Of a stretch of 41,863 bases of DNA, positions 1-7,451 are shown in pieces; the stretch's first letter is position 1, and each line of letters starts with the position of its first letter. The notes under the pieces were generated by a model, which was given only the letters and a program-made list of their open reading frames with translations, searched no databases and had not been told where the DNA came from. The position numbers and the translations under genes were made by a program. The stretch comes from Candidatus Stackebrandtia excrementipullorum (lineage in GTDB: Bacteria > Actinomycetota > Actinomycetes > Mycobacteriales > Micromonosporaceae), in the NCBI GenBank assembly GCA_019113825.1, contig DXGR01000140.1:1-41863 (forward strand), read 5' to 3'.

Positions 1-136
1 TATGAACATCGGGCTCACGTCGAATCGTCACCTGGCCGACCGACACACCGTCGACATCGGTGATCGCGTTGGCCTCTCCGGTGACTCCGGGCGACGGAAC
101 AAGCCCCAGGTCGCGTGCTCGTCGTGATCCGGGCAT
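1..136 (-). CDS. N-terminus of a P1-family (DmpA/BapA-like) aminopeptidase, cut by the window edge
   Basis: The minus-strand frame starting with ATG at 134-136 encodes 45 residues before the left edge. It begins MPGSRRARDLGLV and continues with NAITDVDGVSVGQVTI. That pattern (RARDLG, then NAITDV-GV-VG-VT) is the N-terminal signature of DmpA/BapA peptidases (MEROPS family S58), which self-cleave and release N-terminal amino acids or hydrolyse beta-peptides. A purine-rich stretch (GGAAGAGG) lies about 6 nt upstream of the ATG. The self-cleavage Ser and the rest of the fold are outside the window, so intactness cannot be judged. The gene lies 196 nt downstream of the amidohydrolase gene on the same strand. 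The family call rests on motif similarity alone. Confidence 0.75.
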   Translation of the reverse strand, partial: MPGSRRARDLGLVPSPGVTGEANAITDVDGVSVGQVTIRREPDVH

Positions 137-332
137 CGGTACACCTCTTCCGGCGGTTGGTTCCGGTACCCCACGGGAACTCCACATGTGGCCCGGTGTC
201 GGTATCCCGACGGGACCGACCGTAGTGGGCGACCTGTTCCCACGCCCATCGCGATCCCCTGTCGGATGCTCCGGTTCAGGCGTCCGGCTTCCACGGATCA
301 CAGAGGCGTTACACCACGCGCAAGTTCCGTCC

Positions 333-1418
333 TCACGCCAACAGCCTGCCCCGCAAAACGACCCGGGAGGGAGCACGTACGACTCGCAGGTCATTTCGAG
401 GGTCCTCCTCGTACAGGACAAGGTCGCCCAGGTGATGTTCGTCGTCGCCGAGCCCGAGCCATCGGCGTGCATTCCAGCTGGCCGCGGCAAGAATGTCCGC
501 GGTGGACATACCTGCCTGGTCACGCAACAGGAGCATCTCCTCTGCCGCCAGACCGTGGTCGATACCGCCACCCGCATCGGTCCCCACGTAAATGGGAACG
601 CCCGCATCGTGGGCGGCACGTACCACCTCGGGGAACCCCGCCTTCAACCGCCGCATGTGGTCGGCGTAAACGGGAAACTTCGGGTCCGCGACGGCGGCGA
701 TGTCGTCGAACGTCGCAATGTTGATCATCGTGGGAATCAACGCCGTACCCTGGCGAGCCATCTGGTCGATGAGCTCGGTGGACAGACCGGTTCCGTGTTC
801 GACGGAATCGACGCCCGCGCGGACCACCGCGGCCACGGCGGCTTCGCTGAAAGTGTGGACGGCGACCTTCGCACCCGCCGCGTGCGCGGCATCGACGGCC
901 GCCTTGAGAACGTCCGCGTCGTAGGTGGGGCCCAGATCTCCCTCGGCGCGGTCGATCCAGTCACCGACTAGTTTGATCCACCCGCTACCGAGCCGAGCCT
1001 GCTCGGCGGCACGGATCGGAAGCTCCTCGGCGGTGCATTCGATCGCGACACCGCGTAGGTAACGTTTTGGGGGTGCGAGGTGACGTCCGGCTCTCACCAG
1101 GCGCGGCAGGTCGGTTTCATGCTCCAGTTCCGGGTACGGATAGGGAGATCCGGCGTCACGAAGGGCCAGGACTCCCGCATCACGGTCGATGCGCGCAAGC
1201 TCGCGTGCCTCGTCCAGGTTCTCGACGGGGACGGCTCCGCGTTTGATACCGATGTGGCAGTGTGCATCAACCAGTCCCGGAAGTGCGTATCCGGCGGTCG
1301 CCACCGTCTGGGCGCCGGGAATCGGCTCGAAACCGAGATGGTCGCCCTCGATGTAGATGTCACGGACCGTGTCGTCGGGAAGCCAGACGGCGCGAACGTG
1401 CAAGGCAGGCGAAGTCAC
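333..1418 (-). CDS. metal-dependent amidohydrolase
   Basis: 361-residue cytoplasmic hydrolase of the amidohydrolase superfamily (imidazolonepropionase/prolidase-like branch). The metal ligands expected for a binuclear site are visible: H53 and H55 in DAHCHIG, a candidate carboxylated lysine K149 (WIKLVGD), H188, H208 (VEHGT) and D281 (VGTDAGGG). A beta-rich segment precedes and follows the barrel, as is usual for the superfamily. The start is GTG at 1416-1418. Substrate cannot be told from sequence; family members hydrolyse cyclic amides, dipeptides or related C-N bonds. A similar gene next to ffh is found in mycobacteria (Rv2915c region), so the placement looks ancestral. It is separated from ffh by about 400 nt and is probably transcribed on its own. 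Confidence 0.85.
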   Translation of the reverse strand: MTSPALHVRAVWLPDDTVRDIYIEGDHLGFEPIPGAQTVATAGYALPGLVDAHCHIGIKRGAVPVENLDEARELARIDRDAGVLALRDAGSPYPYPELEHETDLPRLVRAGRHLAPPKRYLRGVAIECTAEELPIRAAEQARLGSGWIKLVGDWIDRAEGDLGPTYDADVLKAAVDAAHAAGAKVAVHTFSEAAVAAVVRAGVDSVEHGTGLSTELIDQMARQGTALIPTMINIATFDDIAAVADPKFPVYADHMRRLKAGFPEVVRAAHDAGVPIYVGTDAGGGIDHGLAAEEMLLLRDQAGMSTADILAAASWNARRWLGLGDDEHHLGDLVLYEEDPRNDLRVVRAPSRVVLRGRLLA

Positions 1419-1825
1419 CCACCCAGCCTAACCAGCAACGCGGCGGCGGCCCGACGTGGCCGTAGGAGCCCCCTCGTCGCCTAAGGCTCAAGCCCCACCG
1501 GCATCGATTTGATCGGCTGGAACACCGCTTGAACACGGGATTTTCAATCTCATGGCCGGTTTGTCCCTCGGGCGGACGGTGTGAACCCGTTCACGCGCGA
1601 CATTCACCTCCGCCGCCCCACCCGCAACGGTCCTCGTGCGTGTCGTTGCTTCTCGTGGAGCCGCCGTGGACCGAGGACGAGCCGTGGAACCGTTTTCGGG
1701 TGGGTGAAAACCACGGTGGGGCAACACCACGAGTACTCGTCGACGCGTGTCCCCGCGCGGCCTCGTGTGCGTGAAACAGACGTCCGGGCCCCACCGGCGT
1801 CGGCACGGCAGGACCCGGGCGACGG
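1419..1825. other. intergenic region between ffh and the amidohydrolase gene
   Basis: About 400 nt without a convincing gene. Several open frames cross it on both strands, but their translations are arginine- and proline-rich with no family resemblance, as expected for random high-GC sequence. It should hold the amidohydrolase promoter and the ffh 3' end. I see no clear hairpin with a T-run and no tRNA-like fold. Confidence 0.5.
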
Positions 1826-3412
1826 TCACTTCTTCTTTTTCTTGCCCTTGCTCTTCTTACCCTGCAGCTGCTTGAAATCGAGGGCGGGCACGTCAAAGGC
1901 TCCACCGCCCCCCTGCATCGTCGATGGGTCAACCCCTTCGGCTCCGCCACCGGGCATCCCGGGCATCCCGGGCATTCCCGCCATACCCGCCGGCAACCCC
2001 TGCATGCCGCCTTTGCCTCCGCCGCGGGTCTTCTTGACGACCTTGCCCTTCTTCTTACGTTTGATGTTGGGCGACTTGGTGGCCTTCCGTCCCCCGCCGG
2101 GCAGCCCCATCATCCCGCCCATCTGTTTCATCATCTTCTGGGCTTCGGTGAAACGGGTGAGCAGCTGGTTTACGTCGTTGACCGTGGTACCGGAACCGTT
2201 GGCGATACGGGTGCGACGCGAACCCTTGATGATCTTCGGGTTTGCTCGCTCCTCCCGAGTCATCGACTGGATGACGGCGGCGACCTTGTCGATGTGCTTG
2301 TCATCGACTTCGGCCATCTGTTCCTTCATCTGCTTGCCGCCGGGCATCATCCCCATGAGGTTGGCGATGGGCCCCATCTTGCGGATGGCGATGAGCTGTT
2401 CGAGGAAGTCGTCGAGGGTGAAGCCGTCGCCGCCGAGCAGCTTCTGAGTCATCCTCTCCTTCTGCTCGTCCTCGAAGGCCGATTCGGCCTGCTCGATGAG
2501 GGTGAGCATGTCGCCCATGCCAAGGATGCGCGAAGCCATACGCTCGGGGTAGAAGACGTCGAAGTCTTCAAGCTTTTCGCCGACGGAGGCGAACATGATG
2601 GGTTGCCCGGTGACTTCCCGGACCGACAGCGCAGCACCGCCTCGAGCGTCACCATCGAGTTTGGAAAGTACGACACCGGTGATGCCGACTCCGTCGCGGA
2701 AGGCCTCCGCGGTGGTCACGGCGTCCTGACCGACCATCGCGTCGATGACGAACAGAACCTCGTCCGGGTCGGTCGCATCGCGGATCGCGGCGGCCTGCGC
2801 CATCATCTCCTGGTCGATACCCAGCCGGCCCGCGGTGTCGATGATGACGATGTCGCGAGCGTTACGAGTGGCGTGGGCGATTGAATCCTTCGCCACCTGC
2901 ACCGGGTCTCCCACACCGCTGCCGGGCTCGGGAGCGTAAACCTCGACGCCGGCACGTTCACCGAGCACCTGAAGCTGCTGCACCGCGTTGGGGCGCTGCA
3001 AGTCGGCGGCCACAAGCATCGGCTGGTGGTTTTGGCCGCGCAACCACTTGGCGAGCTTCCCGGCCAGCGTGGTTTTACCCGCACCCTGGAGACCCGCGAG
3101 CATGATGACCGTGGGCGGGTTCTTGGCGAACTGGAGGCGGCGTCCTTCGCCACCGAGGATGGCGATGAGCTCCTCGTTGACGATCTTGATGACCTGCTGA
3201 GCGGGGTTGAGGGCCTTGGAGACCTCGGAGCCACGGCACCGTTCCTTCACACGGTGGATGAACGCCTTGACCACCGGCAGGGCGACATCGGCTTCAAGCA
3301 GCGCCATCCGAATCTGGCGCGCGGTGGCGTCGATGTCGGCGTCGCTGAGGCGGCCTTTGCCTCGGAGCGAATCGAAAATGCCGGATAGGCGCTCGGAGAG
3401 CGAGTCAAACAC
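1826..3412 (-). CDS. ffh: signal recognition particle GTPase Ffh (SRP54)
   Basis: 528-residue protein subunit of the signal recognition particle. It binds signal peptides of nascent membrane proteins with the 4.5S RNA and docks with FtsY. N domain 1-90; G domain with P-loop GLQGAGKT at 107-114, DTAGRL at 192-197 and SKLDGDARGG at 250-259; methionine-rich M domain about 325-440. The GTG start at 3410-3412 has AAGGA six nt upstream. After the M domain comes an unusually long tail of about 85 residues: basic (KRKKKGK), then glycine/methionine repeats (GMPGMPGMPGG), then a terminal lysine run (KGKKKKK). The tail may add RNA or ribosome affinity (inference). It lies upstream of the amidohydrolase and on the same strand as ftsY. 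Confidence 0.98.
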   Translation of the reverse strand: MFDSLSERLSGIFDSLRGKGRLSDADIDATARQIRMALLEADVALPVVKAFIHRVKERCRGSEVSKALNPAQQVIKIVNEELIAILGGEGRRLQFAKNPPTVIMLAGLQGAGKTTLAGKLAKWLRGQNHQPMLVAADLQRPNAVQQLQVLGERAGVEVYAPEPGSGVGDPVQVAKDSIAHATRNARDIVIIDTAGRLGIDQEMMAQAAAIRDATDPDEVLFVIDAMVGQDAVTTAEAFRDGVGITGVVLSKLDGDARGGAALSVREVTGQPIMFASVGEKLEDFDVFYPERMASRILGMGDMLTLIEQAESAFEDEQKERMTQKLLGGDGFTLDDFLEQLIAIRKMGPIANLMGMMPGGKQMKEQMAEVDDKHIDKVAAVIQSMTREERANPKIIKGSRRTRIANGSGTTVNDVNQLLTRFTEAQKMMKQMGGMMGLPGGGRKATKSPNIKRKKKGKVVKKTRGGGKGGMQGLPAGMAGMPGMPGMPGGGAEGVDPSTMQGGGGAFDVPALDFKQLQGKKSKGKKKKK

Positions 3413-3984
3413 GAAACATCCTTGTGTGCAGTGAATTCCAGGTCACATCGGCGTGCACGCGTCCCCATGTGCAGCACGGGCCGGAGCACAGACTCTATGA
3501 GCTTAACGGCCTGCCCTACCACGCGGCGACTCCGGCGGGCGGGTATGACGGTGGTGCCGTCTTCAAAAGTGGCCTCGAAGCAGGTGGAGGTTGCCACTCA
3601 TGCCGACGCCGGTGTCGTTTCCCGGTTGTCGAAGCGGATCGTGACACCGACGGAAACGAAACAGCGCCACCCGGGCGGGAGGCTTGCTCGCATTCGTCGA
3701 CCGTGACGGCAAGAACGCCTTCAAAGCGGGTAAAGCACCTCTTCACGGTTTACTCGATGGGTGGCAATGCGCTTGTCTGCGGGATCTCGATGCGCCACGC
3801 GCATAGTCGGCCGCTTCCGCTGCTGGGCGCATAAAAGAACGCCAACGGTGCCGTCGTATTCGTGTTCCCGATTGGCGGTGATAACCGTCGTGCTTCTCTC
3901 AATGCGGTCAAGCTGCGTGACTTTTTAGTCAATCAGCTTGACGTCATCAGCTGGTCAAACACGTCGACCGCCGATGCGATTACC
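3413..3984. other. intergenic region upstream of ffh
   Basis: No gene I can support. The part next to ffh should carry its promoter. Short frames on both strands have no recognisable family, and base composition falls toward AT between about 3740 and 3990. The region runs into a regulator remnant at about 3985. One 31-codon minus-strand frame starts near 3701, but nothing supports its being translated. Confidence 0.45.
3906..3956. promoter_or_regulatory. cluster of GTCAA/TTGAC inverted repeats, possible MarR operator
   Basis: GTCAA (3928-3932) and TTGAC (3938-3942) form an inverted repeat with a 5-nt spacer. A wider pair also exists: GTCAAGCTG at 3907-3915 is the reverse complement of CAGCTTGAC at 3934-3942. 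A further GGTCAA lies at 3953-3958. The cluster sits in the AT-richer stretch just upstream of the decayed MarR gene, where an autoregulatory operator would be expected. The repeats are seen directly; operator function is inference. Confidence 0.4.
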
Positions 3985-4400
3985 GTAACCCCGGCAAACA
4001 GTGCCTTGTCAACGCCGGTCATCGCCACGTCAGGCACCCTTGTCGACGGGATCAACCGGCGCGTGCGAGCAGTCGGCTGCGGGTCGTCCCACCCACGGTT
4101 TCGCGCTCGCCCGCATCGCCGCCGGAGACGCGGGTGTCATCGAGATCGCCGAGCACCTGGGAGTCACCAAACAGGCCGTCGGCCAGTTGGTCGACGAACC
4201 GGCCCGGAGCGGATATGTCGAAAAGCGCCCGCATCCGTCCTTACCCGAGCCAAACCGGTGACGCTCACTCCGCTCGGCGCCTTAGTGGCTCCCGCAGCAA
4301 ACGAGACAGCCGACCATCTCATCGAACAACGGCGGGAGTTGATCGGTGACGCGGCGGTTTCGCAAATGCGCCCGGACCCTCGCGGCCTAACCTTTAATAA
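3985..4400 (+). pseudogene. decayed MarR-family transcriptional regulator
   Basis: Three segments of a MarR winged-helix protein can be read in order, but in alternating frames. LVDGINRRVRAVG (about 4039-4080, frame 1) is followed by HGFALARIAAGDAG and IAEHLGVTKQAVGQLVDE, then SGYVEKRPHP (frame 2), and then RAKPVTLTPLG and LIEQRRELIGDAAVSQMR (frame 1 again). Known relatives have these joined as one protein with a DRR motif at the last junction. The shifts lie near 4085-4095 and near 4240. No plausible start codon with a ribosome site precedes the first segment. The remnant lies just upstream of a LysE-type exporter gene, a common partner of MarR repressors. A sequencing error could also give such shifts, but two in one short gene make decay more likely. 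Confidence 0.75.
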
Positions 4401-4677
4401 CCAGTCCAACTATCAGGGACCAGTTCACTCGGAGCGGCCCTTTCTCGTAGCGGGTTCACGGCTCCCCTTTTGAAGGCCACTGCCCAGGATTCTGGACGGC
4501 AACAACCGCGGTTGTTGCCGTCGATGCCCCCAACGAGGCGACCGGCCTCGCCCACCTTGTCGCCGAATCGGCGCAACGGCGTTAGCGTGGCTCCTCTGTG
4601 ACAGCACACGTCCGGGCACCACGGCCGACCCCGGCGCGGGAGAACCGGAGGTAACACGGTGCATCGAGGAGGACAAG

Positions 4678-5286
4678 ATGTCATGGCATCTGACGGTCGC
4701 CCTGGGCCTGGCGTTGATTCCCATCGTGTTGTCACCGGGGACCAGCGCAATTTTGACCGCCCAGTACGCCGCGGCGGGCGGCCGACGCGACGTCGTCGCC
4801 GTCATGTTCGGCACGTGTACAGGGCTGTGTATGCACGCGTGTCTGGCCGCACTGGGGCTGTCGGCCCTGATCACCGCATCCGTTACGGCATTGATGACGG
4901 TCAAGGTGATCGGAGCGGTCTACCTTATCGGATTGGGCTGCCATCTCCTGGTGAAAAAACCGCCACAAACCGACACCCCGGCGAAGACCTCGGGTCGAAA
5001 CGTGTTCCTTCAAGCGCTGTTCGGCAACATCGCCAACCCCAAAGCCGTCCTGGTGTACTTGACGCTTCCGGTTCAGTTTCTTCAACCCGGTGAATCTGCG
5101 GCGGCAGCGGCTTTCCTGTTGGCCGTTCTACACATCGTCATGCTGGTGCCCTGGTTGGGCCTGTGGGCACTCGTCGTCGGCTCGGCACGGCGATCACGGC
5201 GACTGAAAACGGTGACCGCCCATGTTCAGCGCGGAGGCGGGCTGCTTCTGATCGGTTTGGGCGTCCGTTCGATGCTCACCCGCTAG
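4678..5286 (+). CDS. LysE/RhtB family amino-acid exporter
   Basis: 202-residue inner-membrane protein with the hydrophobic pattern of LysE/RhtB exporters: five to six membrane segments, the N-terminal motif PIVLSPGTSAILTAQYAAAGG, and FGNIANPKAVLVYLTL in the middle. Family members export basic or neutral amino acids or their analogues; the substrate here cannot be told. GAGGAGG seven nt upstream supports the ATG at 4678. It follows the MarR remnant, so its former control may be lost. It converges on the kinase gene at 5331 with a 44-nt gap. Confidence 0.88.
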   Translation: MSWHLTVALGLALIPIVLSPGTSAILTAQYAAAGGRRDVVAVMFGTCTGLCMHACLAALGLSALITASVTALMTVKVIGAVYLIGLGCHLLVKKPPQTDTPAKTSGRNVFLQALFGNIANPKAVLVYLTLPVQFLQPGESAAAAAFLLAVLHIVMLVPWLGLWALVVGSARRSRRLKTVTAHVQRGGGLLLIGLGVRSMLTR

Positions 5287-5330
5287 AAGCCGTTACGCGA
5301 TGTTCGGGCGCTCACCACAAAGTTCGCAGG

Positions 5331-6125
5331 CTATTTCAAGGCGTGATCAAGAATGTAACGTTCGTGATCCAAGACCTTCAAGTCCCGCAGCGGACGACGT
5401 AGATGCCCCTTCCGAACGATCCGCACAAATGCCGGATCCCCCTGTCCCGCCATGCGGCGGATCCCCTCGACGTGGTCGACGATCCGTTTACGGATGACCC
5501 GGATGAAACGGGCTCGGTCTCGAGGTGAGAGACCGTAGGCATCGGCGAACAGCCGTAGCCGTCGAGGCCTGTCGGGATGTTTCCAGCCGAGCGTGTAGGA
5601 ATCGCGGTCCGAGAACAACGGCACCCACGTCCAAGCGGCGTAGGCGACGTCGTAGATGCGTGCGCCGGGTGACGCCAGGTCGAAGTCGATCAACCCCAGA
5701 GTGCCGTCGGGGCGCCAGATGACGTTGTGAGGTGCGGCATCGTGGTGGCACACCACCTCCGTATCGGGAGGCGGTGGACCGAATGACCGCCACACTGCAC
5801 CAGGAGGCGGACGAAAGCCATACTGCGAGTCGTGGTACATACGCAACATCGTGGCCACGGTGTTCAGCGCCTCATCGGTGGTCCAATGCGGTTCCAACGG
5901 GTACTTACCGCATTCCCCCTCCAGATACGACAACACTTCGCGACCGTGCTCGTCGATCCCCAGCGCCTTGGGAGACCCGGTAAAACCAGCAGCGTCGAGG
6001 TGCCGCAGCAGCGCGTGCACCGCCGGCGTCCATGGGCCGGTGTTTCGGCGAACCGTGTCGCCCAGCCGTACCACGGTGCTGGTGTTACCACCATGCAGTG
6101 GAATTTCTTGGTCCGTCACCACCAC
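5331..6125 (-). CDS. aminoglycoside phosphotransferase-fold kinase (APH/choline kinase superfamily)
   Basis: 264-residue cytoplasmic protein with the Brenner motif HHDAAPHN (127-134) holding the catalytic Asp, and IDFDLASPG (from 146) holding the Mg-binding Asp of the DFD motif. The nucleotide-binding N-lobe is short. This superfamily phosphorylates small hydroxylated compounds (aminoglycosides, macrolides, choline, sugars, homoserine); membership does not show drug resistance. Start is one of two adjacent GTG codons (6125 or 6122), only 15 nt after the ftsY stop on the same strand, so co-transcription with ftsY is likely. A kinase in this position is not part of the usual actinobacterial ftsY neighbourhood. 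Confidence 0.85.
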   Translation of the reverse strand: MVVTDQEIPLHGGNTSTVVRLGDTVRRNTGPWTPAVHALLRHLDAAGFTGSPKALGIDEHGREVLSYLEGECGKYPLEPHWTTDEALNTVATMLRMYHDSQYGFRPPPGAVWRSFGPPPPDTEVVCHHDAAPHNVIWRPDGTLGLIDFDLASPGARIYDVAYAAWTWVPLFSDRDSYTLGWKHPDRPRRLRLFADAYGLSPRDRARFIRVIRKRIVDHVEGIRRMAGQGDPAFVRIVRKGHLRRPLRDLKVLDHERYILDHALK

Positions 6126-6140
6126 AACCTGCCCGGTCGT

Positions 6141-7352
6141 CTATGCCGGTTGGGACGTTGAACCACCGGCAGTCGTGTCACCTTCGGCGAGCAGAGCATC
6201 GACGAACTGCGACACTTCAAACGGCGCCAAATCATCGGGGCCTTCGCCTAGTCCGATGAGCTTAACCGGAACGTTCAAGCGACGTTGCACCGCGATCACG
6301 ATACCGCCCTTGGCGCTTCCATCCAGTTTGGTCAAAACAACGCCCGTCACATCACAGACCTCGGTGAACACACGGGCCTGTTCAAGGCCGTTCTGACCGG
6401 TCGTCGCATCGAGTATGAGGAGGGTCTCGTTGATGGGTCCGTGCTTTTCGACGACCCGTTTCACCTTGCCCAGTTCGTCCATCAGGCCGGCCTTGTTCTG
6501 CAACCGCCCGGCCGTGTCGACGAGGACGGCGTCTACGCCGCTCTCGATGCCACGCTTGACCGAATCGAAGGCGACACTTGCCGGGTCGGCGCCTTCGGGG
6601 CCGCGTACCACTTCAGAACCGACGCGTCCGGCCCAGGTTTCCAACTGGTCGGCGGCGGCAGCACGGAACGTGTCGGCGGCTCCCAGCAGGACGCGATTGC
6701 CGTCTGCGATCAGTACACGCGCGATCTTCCCGCACGTGGTGGTCTTGCCGGCACCGTTGACACCGACGACGAGCATCACCGACGGCTTGCCTTCGCTCCC
6801 GGTGGTGTTCAGAGTCCGGTCGGCGTCCATGGTCAGTGCCTCGGTGAGCTCTTCGCTCAGAAGCCGGCGCAGCTCTTCAGGTGTACGGGTCCCCAGCACC
6901 CGAGTGCGTTCCCTGAGGCGTTCGACGATCTGCATCGTGGGTTCGATACCCACATCGGCGGTCAACAGGAGTTCTTCGACCTCCTCCCACGCGTCGTCGT
7001 CGAGACGATCGCGAGACAGAAGGTTCAACAGTCCTTTGCCCAGCGTGTTGTTCGACCGCGAAAGCCGAGTACGCAACCGCACCAACCGGCCGGCAGTGGG
7101 CTCGGGTGTCTCCACCACCGGCTCGACCACGTCGATCACGGGTTCTGCCGGAGCCTCCGCAGTGGCCGTGGCCGCAGCGGCTTCGGTGTCGGCTTCGGCG
7201 GGTTTCTCCCCCACCGGCGTCGTCGGTGTGGTCGAAGGCGGTGGGAGCTCTTTGGATCGGCGCGACCGCGCCACCACCACGACGGCGGTTGCGGCCACAA
7301 CCAAAAGGACCAACACGACCAATAGCCAGGTCTGCCAGTTGTCCATTCCCAT
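6141..7352 (-). CDS. ftsY: signal recognition particle receptor FtsY
   Basis: Membrane-bound receptor for SRP-ribosome complexes; a GTPase paralogous to Ffh. With the start at ATG 7350-7352 it has 403 residues. GGAGAAGG sits just upstream of this ATG, which is why I prefer it to the GTG four codons earlier. Residues about 8-29 form a membrane anchor, which is typical of actinobacterial FtsY. An acidic, alanine/proline-rich linker runs to about 85, followed by the NG domain. P-loop GVNGAGKTT is at 197-205, with DTAGRLQNKAGLMDE and TKLDGSAKGG downstream. It follows smc by an 88-nt gap on the same strand. Confidence 0.97.
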   Translation of the reverse strand: MGMDNWQTWLLVVLVLLVVAATAVVVVARSRRSKELPPPSTTPTTPVGEKPAEADTEAAAATATAEAPAEPVIDVVEPVVETPEPTAGRLVRLRTRLSRSNNTLGKGLLNLLSRDRLDDDAWEEVEELLLTADVGIEPTMQIVERLRERTRVLGTRTPEELRRLLSEELTEALTMDADRTLNTTGSEGKPSVMLVVGVNGAGKTTTCGKIARVLIADGNRVLLGAADTFRAAAADQLETWAGRVGSEVVRGPEGADPASVAFDSVKRGIESGVDAVLVDTAGRLQNKAGLMDELGKVKRVVEKHGPINETLLILDATTGQNGLEQARVFTEVCDVTGVVLTKLDGSAKGGIVIAVQRRLNVPVKLIGLGEGPDDLAPFEVSQFVDALLAEGDTTAGGSTSQPA

Positions 7353-7451
7353 ACCCTTCTCCACGCGTAGTCGGCCACCACTGTACGGGGCGGCACGGTC
7401 CTTTCGATGTCAAGCCCACGCACACCGCACCCGCGGGCTCACCGTCGGACG

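Noticed and set aside
60-971. Long plus-strand open frame over the amidohydrolase gene
   Set aside because: It is antisense to a gene with complete metal-binding motifs; its translation is arginine-rich and matches nothing.
3424-3834. 136-codon plus-strand frame upstream of the MarR remnant
   Set aside because: No ribosome site, no family resemblance, unusual Cys and Arg content; likely chance.
5331-6125. Antibiotic-resistance aminoglycoside phosphotransferase
   Set aside because: Only the general APH fold can be seen; many members act on metabolites, so resistance is not supported.
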